DNA of 64,000 nucleotides from Gluconobacter kondonii (GTDB taxonomy: Bacteria; Pseudomonadota; Alphaproteobacteria; Acetobacterales; Acetobacteraceae): assembly GCF_002723995.1 (NCBI RefSeq), contig NZ_BEWP01000004.1:1-64000 (forward strand), read 5' to 3'. The translations under genes and the position numbers were made by a program. Position 1 is the first letter of the stretch. Each line of letters starts with the position of its first letter. Below are positions 19,000 through 28,086 of the stretch, piece after piece. Under the pieces are notes generated by a model that saw only the letters and a list, made by a program, of their open reading frames with translations, was not told the DNA's origin and ran no database searches.

Positions 19000-19673
19000 A
19001 GTTCCGCCTGTTCCTTACTGACCCCTTCAGGGTCTGGGAGCGGACGTCCTGCCACTCCCGAAAATCTCTCATGTTCGGCGATCAGGCGCTGTGCCAGCGC
19101 ACCGGGCGCCATCACCGCATAGACCGCCCGGTCCCGGCTGAACGCCGATTCCAGGACCCGATCGGGAACTGTCACAACCGGCAGAGAACGCCGGCCCGAC
19201 ACCAGTCTGGAAAATTCGTCCGGACTTGCACTTTCCGAACGGATCACCACCCCTACCCTGCCGGAGGTAAGCCACTCCCGGCATTTCTGAAACCCACAGA
19301 CCGTCTGACCGGCTCTCCGGGCCAGACTGACTGCATCCAGCATCCGCTGCACCAGAGCCCCGCCAACAAGATCGGCAAGGTTTTCCGGTACGGACACCTG
19401 AGCCTTTGCCGCTCTGGCGAAAGCCTGTCGTGTTCGGGCGCTATCTAACACATCCCGGCTGGCACTCAACCACATTCCCCGGCCCGGAAGTTTTCCGGCG
19501 AGGTCGGGGACAACCCGGTTATCGGGGCTGACCACGAAGCGGATCATGCTTTCGGGCGGCTTCAGCTCTCGCGTTACGAGGCATCGCCGCTCCGAGCCGC
19601 GACGCCCTAGAGCACCACGAACGGGACCATTATCAGTATCAGAAAGATCAGACGTCGGTCGACTCCCCGTCAT
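18996..19673 (-). CDS. YlxR-type RNA-binding protein with L7Ae-like domain
   Basis: 225 residues. The N-terminal DUF448/YlxR domain (about 25-95; [23 protein letters not shown]) is a small RNA-binding module regularly found between nusA and infB. The second part (about 105-205; [24 protein letters not shown]) resembles the L7Ae/L30e-like partner domain often fused to YlxR in Alphaproteobacteria. A role in transcription/translation coupling or rRNA handling is inferred from the operon only. It overlaps nusA by 26 bases at its start and infB by four bases at its end. Confidence 0.88.
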   Translation of the reverse strand: MTGSRPTSDLSDTDNGPVRGALGRRGSERRCLVTRELKPPESMIRFVVSPDNRVVPDLAGKLPGRGMWLSASRDVLDSARTRQAFARAAKAQVSVPENLADLVGGALVQRMLDAVSLARRAGQTVCGFQKCREWLTSGRVGVVIRSESASPDEFSRLVSGRRSLPVVTVPDRVLESAFSRDRAVYAVMAPGALAQRLIAEHERFSGVAGRPLPDPEGVSKEQAEL

Positions 19674-21201
19674 CGTTTTCCGTTTTTACCGAGTCGGCTT
19701 CTTCGCCATCGAACCAGTGCGCACGGGCTGCCATGATGATCTCATTGGCGGCATCCTCGTCGATAGCCTCGTCACCGAGGATCTCCACCAGTTCGTCACC
19801 TGCGAGATCCGCCAGATCGTCGAGCGTCTTCACGCCTTTCTCACCCAGCGTCACCAGCATCTGGTTCGTAAAGGTGCCCAGCTCGGCCACGTCGTCCGTA
19901 ACGCCCAGCGCCTTGCGCTGATCGTCCAGAGCCTGCTCCTTGCTGGCAAGATAGTCATTGGCGCGATGCATGAGCTCTTCAGCCACGCTCTCGTCAAAGC
20001 CTTCGATATCGTTCAACTCACCTGGATCCGTGTAGGCCAGCTCCTCGATGGAGTGGAAGCCTTCTGTCACCAGCAGACCCGCAATCACGTCATCGACATC
20101 CAGCGCCTCGACGAACTGCGAGGAGCGCTTGCGGAATTCTTCCTGACGACGCTCCGATTCCTCGGCCTCCGTCAGAATGTCGATGTCCCAGCGGGTCAGC
20201 TGACTGGCCAGACGCACGTTTTGTCCACGACGACCGATGGCCAGCGAAAGCTGCTCATCCGGCACCACGACTTCAACGCGGCCAGCTTCCTCATCCATCA
20301 CCACCTTGCTGACTTCAGCAGGCGCCAGCGCATTAACGACGAACGTCGCGGCCTGCGGGCTCCAGGGAATGATGTCGATTTTCTCGCCCTGCAGTTCGGC
20401 CACGACGGCCTGAACGCGGGAGCCACGCATACCCACGCAGGCACCCACCGGATCAATCGCGGCATCGCGCGAAATCACGGCCATCTTGGCGCGCGACCCC
20501 GGATCACGGGACACAGCCTTGATTTCGATGATCCCGTCATAGATTTCCGGAACTTCCTGCGCAAACAGCTTAGCAAGGAAGGCCGGATGCGTCCGGGACA
20601 GGAAAATCTGCGGGCCACGCGGCTCGTCACGCACGTCATAAATATAGGCGCGGATGCGATCAGAGTTGCGGAAGGATTCGCGGGGGATCAGCTCATCACG
20701 ACGCAGCAGGGCTTCGGTATGACCGATTTCCACCATGAGATTGCCGTACTCGGTCCGCTTGACGGTCCCGTTGACGATCTCGCCTACGCGGTCCTTGAAC
20801 TCATTATACTGGCGCTTGCGCTCATATTCGCGCACGCGCTGTACGATGACCTGCTTGGCCGTCTGTGCGGCAATACGCCCAAAATCAATCGGCGGCAGCG
20901 GATCGACCAGATGTTCGCCAGCCTTGATTTCCGGCTGGAACTTCCGGGCGATATGCAGCGGGATCTGCGTGTCTTCGTTCTCGACCTGCTCGACCGCCTC
21001 GGTCCAGCGGCTCAGACGGACTTCACCGCTCTTGCGATCAATCGTCGCGCGGATGTCCTTTTCATGCCCGTACTTTGCGCGGCCAGCCTTCTGGATGGCC
21101 TGCTCCATCGCTTCGAGCACTTCCTCCCGGTCGATATTCTTCTCGCGGGAGACTGCATCAGCAACCAGCAGCAGTTCGGGACGTGTAACAGACGTGTCCA
21201 T
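19648..21201 (-). CDS. nusA: Transcription termination/antitermination factor NusA
   Basis: 517 residues. NusA binds RNA polymerase and nascent RNA, modulating pausing, termination and rRNA antitermination. N-terminal polymerase-binding domain (1-about 125), S1 domain, two KH domains (GACVGMRGSRVQAVV; LSLAIGRRGQNVRLA), then two acidic repeats at the C-terminus (about 365-430 and 440-500), as in enterobacterial NusA. An acidic tail ends the protein. It lies 34 bases downstream of rimP. Confidence 0.97.
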   Translation of the reverse strand: MDTSVTRPELLLVADAVSREKNIDREEVLEAMEQAIQKAGRAKYGHEKDIRATIDRKSGEVRLSRWTEAVEQVENEDTQIPLHIARKFQPEIKAGEHLVDPLPPIDFGRIAAQTAKQVIVQRVREYERKRQYNEFKDRVGEIVNGTVKRTEYGNLMVEIGHTEALLRRDELIPRESFRNSDRIRAYIYDVRDEPRGPQIFLSRTHPAFLAKLFAQEVPEIYDGIIEIKAVSRDPGSRAKMAVISRDAAIDPVGACVGMRGSRVQAVVAELQGEKIDIIPWSPQAATFVVNALAPAEVSKVVMDEEAGRVEVVVPDEQLSLAIGRRGQNVRLASQLTRWDIDILTEAEESERRQEEFRKRSSQFVEALDVDDVIAGLLVTEGFHSIEELAYTDPGELNDIEGFDESVAEELMHRANDYLASKEQALDDQRKALGVTDDVAELGTFTNQMLVTLGEKGVKTLDDLADLAGDELVEILGDEAIDEDAANEIIMAARAHWFDGEEADSVKTENDDGESTDV

Positions 21202-21235
21202 CAGATCGGACCTCCAGCCAGCATGAGACGGGTCA

Positions 21236-21847
21236 TCACTTCTTTCCCGGCTTTTTCGGATTCAGTTTGGGCGCCTGGCGCGCTTCGCCGCCATCTTCCC
21301 CTTCAGGATTGAGCCCTGCAAGAGCAGCGCTCGCCTCGATCAACGCATCGGTCAGGACCAGACGGGCCTTGCGGATATCCGTCAGCGGCAGAACCGCCTC
21401 GGTTCCGTCATCCAGACGGATGAGGGCATTGCCATCCCGCGCGCCCATAACAGTCCCCGAGAAGCGGCGACGGCCATTGAGCGGCACGTCCAGTTCCGCC
21501 TTCGCCAGATGCCCTGCGAATCGTTCCCAGTCCTTGGCGCGCGTCAGCGGACGATCGATCCCGGAGGACGACACTTCCAGCATCCATGCACCGGGGATCG
21601 GATCGTCAACGTCCAGAATGGCGCCGACGGCGTGACTGATCTGTTCGCAGTCTTCCACCGAAATCAGGGAGCCGTTCGCACGGTCCGCCATGATCTGGAT
21701 CGTCGGAGTATCGCGCCCCAGCACCGAAAGACGCACGAGTTCGTAGCCCAGATCGGCCAGGGTCGGCGCGATCCGTTCCGCGATACGGGCTTCCAGCCCC
21801 GTAAGGTGAGGCAGTTCGATGTCGGAAGAGGCGTGCTGCTGAGACAA
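21236..21847 (-). CDS. rimP: Ribosome maturation factor RimP
   Basis: 203 residues, first gene of the nusA-infB operon; RimP is needed for 30S maturation. Conserved blocks are [38 protein letters not shown] and [22 protein letters not shown] Lys/Pro-rich tail (about 180-203) is an extension compared with E. coli. No ATG or GTG fits; the frame opens with TTG at 21847, eight bases after a terminator-like U-run and without a visible Shine-Dalgarno sequence, so initiation may be weak or controlled. Confidence 0.92.
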   Translation of the reverse strand: MSQQHASSDIELPHLTGLEARIAERIAPTLADLGYELVRLSVLGRDTPTIQIMADRANGSLISVEDCEQISHAVGAILDVDDPIPGAWMLEVSSSGIDRPLTRAKDWERFAGHLAKAELDVPLNGRRRFSGTVMGARDGNALIRLDDGTEAVLPLTDIRKARLVLTDALIEASAALAGLNPEGEDGGEARQAPKLNPKKPGKK

Positions 21848-21850
21848 GAC

Positions 21851-21876
21851 AAAAAAGGCGGCCCGTCAGGGCCACC
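21851..21876 (-). promoter_or_regulatory. Terminator-like attenuator in the rimP leader
   Basis: On the minus strand GGUGGCCC pairs with GGGCCGCC across a four-base loop (UGAC), then six U residues, ending three bases before the rimP TTG. One pair is G-U, which works only in the minus-strand RNA (it would be C-A on the other strand). The hairpin is therefore oriented to stop transcripts entering rimP-nusA. With no gene upstream on this strand, it is best read as a leader attenuator. Confidence 0.65.
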
Positions 21877-22063
21877 CCCCAAATGAGCGGAAGATGAATG
21901 GAATGTGCCTTATGTAAGTCACCTCCCCTCAAGACGCAAGAGGAAGGCAAATCCCTTTATTCCTGAACAGCTTGTCCATTCGGCGAGTCGAAAGATTTGT
22001 TTACATTCCGATGCCTCGAAAGCCCTTGTCTTCGGACGCTGTCAGGAGTGAGATAGTTTCGAA

Positions 22064-22675
22064 ATGACCGTCCAGCCCGATCCCCGTCCAGAACCGCGCC
22101 CGCAGCCTCTGCCCGCAGATCCCGCTTCCCGGAGCCGGGCTCTGTGGGGTGGAGGTGGCCTGATCGCGGCCCTGACAGTCGGGGCCGGCGCTTTTTTCTA
22201 CACGCATAATACGGCCACACCCCTTGCCCCCGCTGTGGCCCCACCGTCCCAGAACGTGCCAGCCGTCCCCGCGGCCCAGACCGCCGCGGTTCAGCTCTCG
22301 ATGTTACCGCCCGCAAAGGCCCCTGCCGCGCTGGCCAAGAGCGGTTTCAGCCCGGCTGACCGCGCCCGTATCCTGGCAGCCGTAAAAGATGGCAAGATGC
22401 GCCTCGTAGAAATGCCGGTTCTGGACGCTTCCGGTGCTGTCGGTCAGACCATTGACGTCACCGTTTCAGGCCTGACACAACGCGTGATCCTGAACGGCAG
22501 GTTCCAGCGTCTCATTATTCCGATTGTCGAAGCCGGACAGATCCTCATCGCCCCGGTCAGTATCCCGCATGCGCCTGCCCTGATCGTTGGCGCCCTCACA
22601 GCCCTTGGCCCCGAAGCCCTGCCTGCCCTGACGACGCTCGACCAGCGCGTCCTGCTCAATGTGATCGTCCAGTAA
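22064..22675 (+). CDS. Unknown single-span membrane protein, first gene of AAA+ module
   Basis: 203 residues, not recognised. A Pro-rich cytoplasmic stub (1-24) is followed by one membrane span (about 27-46), an Ala/Pro linker (50-85) and an extracytoplasmic domain (about 90-203). That domain has alternating helix and short hydrophobic strands (VGQTIDVTVSGL, QRLIIPIVEAG, QILIAPVSI). AGGAGTGAG lies about 12 bases upstream of the ATG. It ends 11 bases before the AAA+ gene, so the three genes 22064-24906 look like one operon, divergent from rimP. It may be a partner or adaptor anchoring the ATPase complex; this is inference from position only. Confidence 0.7.
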   Translation: MTVQPDPRPEPRPQPLPADPASRSRALWGGGGLIAALTVGAGAFFYTHNTATPLAPAVAPPSQNVPAVPAAQTAAVQLSMLPPAKAPAALAKSGFSPADRARILAAVKDGKMRLVEMPVLDASGAVGQTIDVTVSGLTQRVILNGRFQRLIIPIVEAGQILIAPVSIPHAPALIVGALTALGPEALPALTTLDQRVLLNVIVQ

Positions 22676-22686
22676 GGAACTGCCCG

Positions 22687-23961
22687 GTGTTCAAGTCTCT
22701 CGTGCCCATGCTCAACCGGGCCATGCCGCTGATGATGGCCGCCTTCCTTATTCTGGCGGTGATTCAGGTCGCGGTCATGCTACACCTGTCGCTGAACGGG
22801 CTGTGGGCCGCCATCGAATGGGGACGGCGTTTTTATCTTCCGCTGGCAGGCGTCAGCGCCCTTCTGGCAGTCACGGGGCTGGCGTATGAAACATCAGCCG
22901 AAAAACTGGCGCGTCGCGGACTGCGCCGCAGGAAAGGTCTCATCATGGATGTTCTCAGCCGTCTGACGAACCGCGGAGCCCTTGAAGAGCTCATGGCCCG
23001 CGAACAGCGCGAAACCGTTCTCGACGCCGACGAACTGGCCGCGTCCCTTCGCGCCCGCGTCATCGGACAGGATCAGGTCTGCGAGGATATCGCCCAGCAG
23101 ATGCGCCGCCGTCTGGCCCTTCAGGTCCGTGGCAAGCCCGTGGGGATTTTCCTGCTCGCCGGCCCTCCGGGTACCGGCAAGACCTATCTCGCCAAACAGA
23201 TGGCGAAACAGATGGAACGCCCCCTGCTGCATTTCGACATGACGCAGATGTCCAGCGCCCATGCCGCAACGCAGCTTTTCGGCTCGCCCAAGGGCTATGT
23301 CGGCTCCGACACGTTCGGCAAACTCACCGGCGGCCTCAAAGACCATCCGGACGCCGTGGTCCTGCTCGACGAAATCGAAAAGGCCCATCCAGACGTCTTC
23401 AAGAAGTTCCTGACCGCATGGAATGATGGCCACGTCACGGAGGCCTCCACCGGCGAGCAGGTCTCGACCACGCGCGCGATCTTCATGCTGACATCCAATA
23501 TCGCCACCGAAGCCCTGACCGAAATCTCTGATCGCCTCGCCAACGAGCCTGAGAAAATGCGCGCCGAATCGGTCGAAGCTCTGCGCAAATCCGGCTTCGC
23601 GCCCGAGGTTCTCAACCGTCTGGACCGGATTTTTATTTTCCGTGCCCTGCGTGGTCTGGATCTCGCCCGCGTCGCCGCACTGGAAATCGAAGCCATGATC
23701 GAGGGTTACGGTCTGCATGTAGAAACCGGCGGTATCGACGCTGGTGTCCTGTTCCAGGTCATGATGAAACAGAAGAACCTCGGCACCGGCGCCAGTGCGC
23801 GCGATCTTGTCCGCTCCATCGAGGACATGGTCAGCGAGAGCCTGATCGTCGCGCGTCAGCAGGGCGCCAAGCGCGTCCGCCTCGTCACGCAGGACGACGG
23901 CACCGTCATTACGGAAATCGCCAGTGATACCGAAGTCCAGCTTGGTCGGGTGAGTCACTGA
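22687..23961 (+). CDS. Membrane-anchored ClpB-D2-like AAA+ ATPase
   Basis: 424 residues, GTG start with AAGGAA upstream. Two spans (about 12-33 and 48-67) tether a cytoplasmic AAA+ domain most like the second ring of ClpA/ClpB. It has Walker A GPPGTGKT (159-166), a pore loop KGYVG with Tyr204, Walker B VVLLDEIEKAH (224-234), sensor-1 Asn271, arginine finger in LNRLDR (about 309-314) and sensor-2 GASARDLVRSI (about 368-378). The Clp N-domain, first ring and middle domain are absent. The intact pore loop suggests that it threads proteins. Flanked by two single-span proteins of unknown function. It is not FtsH: there is no protease domain. Confidence 0.85.
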   Translation: MFKSLVPMLNRAMPLMMAAFLILAVIQVAVMLHLSLNGLWAAIEWGRRFYLPLAGVSALLAVTGLAYETSAEKLARRGLRRRKGLIMDVLSRLTNRGALEELMAREQRETVLDADELAASLRARVIGQDQVCEDIAQQMRRRLALQVRGKPVGIFLLAGPPGTGKTYLAKQMAKQMERPLLHFDMTQMSSAHAATQLFGSPKGYVGSDTFGKLTGGLKDHPDAVVLLDEIEKAHPDVFKKFLTAWNDGHVTEASTGEQVSTTRAIFMLTSNIATEALTEISDRLANEPEKMRAESVEALRKSGFAPEVLNRLDRIFIFRALRGLDLARVAALEIEAMIEGYGLHVETGGIDAGVLFQVMMKQKNLGTGASARDLVRSIEDMVSESLIVARQQGAKRVRLVTQDDGTVITEIASDTEVQLGRVSH

Positions 23962-23964
23962 TCC

Positions 23965-24906
23965 ATGACGGCATTCGGACGGCTCTGGCGGCGCGCGCCA
24001 CTCTGGCGCACCAGCGTGATCGTAACGGTCGGCGCGCTTGGCATGGCGGCCTTCTACCCCACCCCGGCGCTCAAGAAAGCCATGCCGTGGCTTCCGGGCC
24101 ATCTGCCGGGCGCGGCACCCGATAACGTCGCTTCCGGCGCATCACAGCCGGACGCGCAGGGGACGCAGCCCAATGGCGCGCCCGGCCTCGGTGACCAGAT
24201 CGGCGTTCCCGATCCGGGCATCACCGAACACGGCAGCCTCACCATCGCCGGACGTATCGTCCCGCTCCCGGCCGGAGACTGGCATCCAATCCTGACCGCA
24301 CGAAGCGGCGCACATGGTGAGCTTTCCCAGCAGGTTCTGGCACGAACCGATCGGGGCGTCGTCTCAGGCGTCATCGTCGTGCGCGCCACGCAGCAGCCCG
24401 TCCCGGCCGATCTGGCCGAACAGCTCGAAACCCCCTGCCATGACGACCGTGACTACGCCGCGCATATTTCAGACAAACCCGGCGTCTCGCAGGAATGCAG
24501 CTACACCAGCAACGCCGTCCTCGAGAACCAGAGTGTCAGCAGTGACCCATTCATCACGGCTGCGTTTAACCGGATGCACACACTCGGCTTTCCGGTTCCG
24601 AGTCTGATGATCAATGTCGGCTGGTATTATGCCGCAGCCGCAGGCAAGGGCACCGCTCACATCGAAACAGTCGAGACGCTCGTTGCCCCCATCGAACGCG
24701 GGTCACGTCAGCTTCTGGCGCCCCCGCAATACTGGAACAAAGCCTCGGTTCACAAAAACCCAGAGGCTTCCCAGTTCATTGACGCGCTGGACCGATGGAT
24801 GATCGGCTGGTCACGGGTTCTGCGTCAGGGCTTTGACGGAACGCTGAATACGGCGACGCTTGTGCCGCCCCTCATCAACGATCCATCCGCGCCCCAGCCG
24901 TCCTGA
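23965..24906 (+). CDS. Unknown single-span protein, third gene of AAA+ module
   Basis: 313 residues, not recognised. A basic N-terminus and one span (about 14-33) are followed by a Pro/Gly-rich linker (35-80) and a large extracytoplasmic region (about 85-300). Two Cys in the central part (TPCHDD and QECSYT) could form a disulfide. NVGWYYAAAAGKG and RWMIGWSRVLRQGFDG are distinctive and may help searches. It begins three bases after the AAA+ stop and ends at a strong hairpin shared with the convergent ABC gene. The arrangement suggests a periplasmic-facing subunit of the AAA+ complex. Confidence 0.7.
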   Translation: MTAFGRLWRRAPLWRTSVIVTVGALGMAAFYPTPALKKAMPWLPGHLPGAAPDNVASGASQPDAQGTQPNGAPGLGDQIGVPDPGITEHGSLTIAGRIVPLPAGDWHPILTARSGAHGELSQQVLARTDRGVVSGVIVVRATQQPVPADLAEQLETPCHDDRDYAAHISDKPGVSQECSYTSNAVLENQSVSSDPFITAAFNRMHTLGFPVPSLMINVGWYYAAAAGKGTAHIETVETLVAPIERGSRQLLAPPQYWNKASVHKNPEASQFIDALDRWMIGWSRVLRQGFDGTLNTATLVPPLINDPSAPQPS

Positions 24907-24909
24907 ACA

Positions 24910-24943
24910 GAGCCGGGCACCCGACTTTAGTGGTGCCCGGCTC
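24910..24943. terminator. Strong convergent hairpin without U-run
   Basis: Perfect 12-bp stem GAGCCGGGCACC / GGTGCCCGGCTC with a 10-base loop between two convergent genes. It overlaps the stop codon of the ABC binding-protein/permease gene. Neither side has a U-run, so it may act as a 3' stabiliser or a weak terminator. Confidence 0.55.
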
Positions 24944-26459
24944 CCGAGAAGCCCCGACCCAACCGCCGCTCCGCCATACGCGCCAGCCGCACGAACGGCA
25001 GTCCGAGCAGCAGATACGCCATGCCGACCATGATCCCCGTTCCGAAATAATCGTAATAGGTCGAGGACAGCCGCACATAGGTTTGGCTCAGCTCCGTCAA
25101 TGTAATAACGGAGACGAGCGAACTGTCTTTAAGCAGCGAAATGAAGTCGTTGGTCATGACCGGCACGACAGTGCGGAACGCCTGCGGCACGATCACGAGC
25201 CGCAGCGCCTGCCAGTGGGTCATGTTCAGCGCAATCGCTGCTTCCATCTGCCCCCGCGGGACGGATAGAAGCCCAGCGCGATAGTTTTCCGCTTCATAGG
25301 CTGCATAGTTCAGACCCAGCGAAATCACACCCGCCACGAAAGGCGACAGCCGGATCCCGAATGCCGGCAGCCCATAGAAAATGAACAGCACCTGAATCAG
25401 AAGCGGCGTCCCGCGCACGACCTCGACATAAATGCCCGCAACAAAACGCAGCGGAGCCGCGCCATAATGCCGCGCCAGCGCGAGCAGAAGGCCGAGCGCC
25501 ACAGCCAGAACCATGGCCAGCGCCGAAACCGCGAGCGTCATCAGCGCCGCCTGCCCGATCAGCGGCAGGAAACTGACATAGCGCCGCATCAGAACACGCC
25601 AGCCGCTGCCGGTCGTGTTCGCCATGGCCTCCTGATAACGGTTCCACTCCGTCGGTGCGATATCAGGCTGGCTGTTGTCGCCCGTGTAGTTCGCCATCAG
25701 CGGCGTCCACAGGTTCCAGCGCGCCAGAATGCGATGCAGCGTCCCGTCCTTGATGATCTCGCCGAGCGCCGCATCCACCTGGTCGCGCAACTCCCGGTTT
25801 TCGGGCGAGAACGCAATCCCGTATTCCATGCTGCCGATCGGCTCGCCCACCAGCTTCATGTCCGGCGAGATACTGCCATAATACAGCGCGATCGGCGCAT
25901 CGAGCAGGATCGCATCCAGGCGCCCGTTCCGCAGATCCGAGAACGCATTCGTCTCTTCTTCATAGGACCGGACGTTTGAGCCACCCTGCCGGCGCAACAT
26001 CCGCTCTGCCGTCGTGTCCTTGATCGTCCCGACCGTATGACCCTTGAGGGCCTCCATCGTGTCCAGCCCGGTCTGGTCATGCCGGACGATAATCCGCTCG
26101 CTCGTCACATAATACGGACGTGAGAACAGGACGGCCGCCTTGTGCTCCGGCGTCATTTCGATGCCGTCCAGCACCATGCCGTACAGCCCGCGCGACAGGC
26201 CGGGGATCAGACCGTCCCAGTCGTTCTGAACAAACTTGGCCTTGCGATGCAGACGCTCGGCAATCGCGTCGGCCAGTTCATATTCAAAGCCGGTCATCCG
26301 CGATTCATGGGCCGGATCGTGGAAAACGTAAGGCACATTCGCCTCACCGTCCGACGCCCAGAGCAGATTCTGCGACGCGGCAGCAGGCGCATCGGCCAGC
26401 GCGGCAGAAACGGGGCTGACCGCAAGAGCCAGCACAAGCGCAAGAATTTTCTTCATCAC
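24927..26459 (-). CDS. Amino-acid ABC importer: binding protein fused to permease
   Basis: 510 residues. A signal peptide (1-22) leads into a family-3 solute-binding domain (about 30-250), the class that binds polar amino acids such as Gln, His or Arg. A permease domain (about 285-495) with several spans and the EAA loop GQMEAAIALNMTHWQALRLVIVP (about 405-427) follows. Binding protein and channel are therefore one chain, an arrangement known from some Gln/Arg importers. It is coupled (ATGA) to the cognate ATPase gene upstream on this strand. The substrate cannot be fixed. Confidence 0.9.
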   Translation of the reverse strand: MMKKILALVLALAVSPVSAALADAPAAASQNLLWASDGEANVPYVFHDPAHESRMTGFEYELADAIAERLHRKAKFVQNDWDGLIPGLSRGLYGMVLDGIEMTPEHKAAVLFSRPYYVTSERIIVRHDQTGLDTMEALKGHTVGTIKDTTAERMLRRQGGSNVRSYEEETNAFSDLRNGRLDAILLDAPIALYYGSISPDMKLVGEPIGSMEYGIAFSPENRELRDQVDAALGEIIKDGTLHRILARWNLWTPLMANYTGDNSQPDIAPTEWNRYQEAMANTTGSGWRVLMRRYVSFLPLIGQAALMTLAVSALAMVLAVALGLLLALARHYGAAPLRFVAGIYVEVVRGTPLLIQVLFIFYGLPAFGIRLSPFVAGVISLGLNYAAYEAENYRAGLLSVPRGQMEAAIALNMTHWQALRLVIVPQAFRTVVPVMTNDFISLLKDSSLVSVITLTELSQTYVRLSSTYYDYFGTGIMVGMAYLLLGLPFVRLARMAERRLGRGFSGAGHH

Positions 26460-27202
26460 AGCAGCGTCCGCAGGAACTGGCGCGTGCGTCCCTCTCTGGG
26501 GTTGGCAAACATCAGGTCCGGATCACCGCTCTCAACGATTTCCCCGCCTTCGACAAACAGAACACGGTCCGAAGCCGCACGCGCAAAACGCATGTCGTGC
26601 GTTACGACAAGCTGCGTCATGCCATCATCATCCAGCGCCCGCATCACGGACAGGACTTCCTCTGAAAGCTCGGGGTCCAGCGCAGAGGTCGGCTCGTCAT
26701 ACAGCATGACGGAGGGCTTCATCGCGAGCGCGCGCGCAATGGCCGCGCGCTGTTTCTGACCACCCGAAAGACTGTCCGGATAGCGGTCCTTGGTCGCGGC
26801 AAGACCGACCTTTTCCAGCAGTTCGCACGCAATGGACTGCGCCTCGTCCCGGGACATTTTCTTGACCTGGATCGGCGCCATCATGACGTTATCGAGCACC
26901 GTGCGATGGGGAAACAGGTTGAAGGCCTGAAACACCATGCCGACATGCGCGCGCAGCTTATGGGCCTCGGCCTCGTTGGCGCGGCTCCAGTGCTTGCCCG
27001 TACATGCAACCGTCACATCCTCGATGCGGACAGAGCCCGCATCCGGATGTTCCAGAAAGTTGAGGCAGCGCAGAAACGTGGACTTGCCACATCCCGAAGG
27101 CCCGATCATCGAGATCAGTTCGCCGCGCTCCACATCGAGCGACAGGCCCTTCAGAACCTCGTTCCCACCAAAAGATTTGGCGATACCACTCGCCTGCAGC
27201 AC
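26456..27202 (-). CDS. Amino-acid ABC importer ATP-binding subunit
   Basis: 248 residues of the GlnQ/HisP class: Walker A GPSGCGKST (34-42), Q-loop in MVFQAFNLFPHRTVLDNVM, signature LSGGQKQR, Walker B VMLYDEPTSALDPE, switch His in VVTHDM. It energises the fused binding-protein/permease encoded immediately downstream (four-base overlap). Divergent from ccmAB across a 248-base gap. Confidence 0.93.
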   Translation of the reverse strand: MLQASGIAKSFGGNEVLKGLSLDVERGELISMIGPSGCGKSTFLRCLNFLEHPDAGSVRIEDVTVACTGKHWSRANEAEAHKLRAHVGMVFQAFNLFPHRTVLDNVMMAPIQVKKMSRDEAQSIACELLEKVGLAATKDRYPDSLSGGQKQRAAIARALAMKPSVMLYDEPTSALDPELSEEVLSVMRALDDDGMTQLVVTHDMRFARAASDRVLFVEGGEIVESGDPDLMFANPREGRTRQFLRTLL

Positions 27203-27450
27203 CAGATCAGCCAGTTCCGGAAACCCTTGAAAAAAGACGCACGATCACACGACCGTGCAGCCCTCATAACGGACCTGAGCACGGGTATCGAGACCTTAAT
27301 GCAGCGCGCGGCACAATTCATGCGATCATCACATTCCGCCCTCCCCACGCACTGACGCCACACCAGCCCTTGCGAAGGACGCCCGCAGGGTCTCTAAAAC
27401 AGAAAGACACACACCGGGACAGAACCGAACCCCGCGCATGAGACCTTCCG
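27203..27450. other. Divergent intergenic region, ABC importer / ccmA
   Basis: No coding potential I can support. It must carry the promoters of both directions. One imperfectly placed inverted repeat, GCACG(10)CGTGC at 27239-27258, lies just upstream of the importer ATPase start; it could be an operator but is short. Confidence 0.3.
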
Positions 27451-28086
27451 ATGACCACCCCGTCTGATTTTCCGCCACCTCCTACGCCCGGACGCCTACT
27501 CGATGTCGAGGACGTCACGGTATTCCGTGGGGACCGGCTGGTGCTAGACGGCGTGTCCCTGACGCTGGACGCCGGGGACGCCATGATCCTCACAGGGCCG
27601 AACGGGGCCGGGAAATCCACTCTTCTGCGTACGATCTCCGGCCTGCGCCGTCCCGATTCAGGCGAGGTTATCCGTTATGGCGCCCTTGCCTGGCTCGGCC
27701 ATCAGGATGCCCTTAAGCCGGGCCTGACGCTGGCGCAGAACCTTGCTCTGGCTGAAAAGCTCGGAACAACCCGTCTGCCCGACGCGCTTGACGCCCTTGA
27801 TCTTACCCATCTGACCGATCTTCCCGCGCGCCTGCTGTCCTCCGGGCAGAAGCGCCGCGCCGCTTTCGCCCGCGTCATGCTGTCCGGCGCCCCGCTCTGG
27901 CTGCTCGACGAGCCAACGGTCGGGCTGGATGTCGCCAGCATCGAACGCCTCGGCGCCGTCATGGCCGCCCATCGCGCTAGAGGCGGTGCGATGATCGTCA
28001 CGACGCATGTGCCCCTTCCCCTCGACAACACCCGCTCGCACGAACTGCCCTCGCTCGCGCATGCGGACTCCTTCTGGCTGTCATGA
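27451..28086 (+). CDS. ccmA: Cytochrome c maturation ABC ATPase CcmA
   Basis: 211 residues. CcmA is the ATPase of the CcmABCD complex that releases holo-CcmE during system I cytochrome c maturation. Walker A GPNGAGKST (49-57), GLRRPDSGEVI, WLGHQDALKPGLTLAQNL (a CcmA-specific stretch) and signature LSSGQKRR. Its stop overlaps the ccmB start. ccmC and the other ccm genes are not in this window. Confidence 0.93.
   Translation: MTTPSDFPPPPTPGRLLDVEDVTVFRGDRLVLDGVSLTLDAGDAMILTGPNGAGKSTLLRTISGLRRPDSGEVIRYGALAWLGHQDALKPGLTLAQNLALAEKLGTTRLPDALDALDLTHLTDLPARLLSSGQKRRAAFARVMLSGAPLWLLDEPTVGLDVASIERLGAVMAAHRARGGAMIVTTHVPLPLDNTRSHELPSLAHADSFWLS

Noticed and set aside
19546-21312. 588-codon open frame antisense to nusA
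   Set aside because: Fully covered by NusA, with no recognisable domain.
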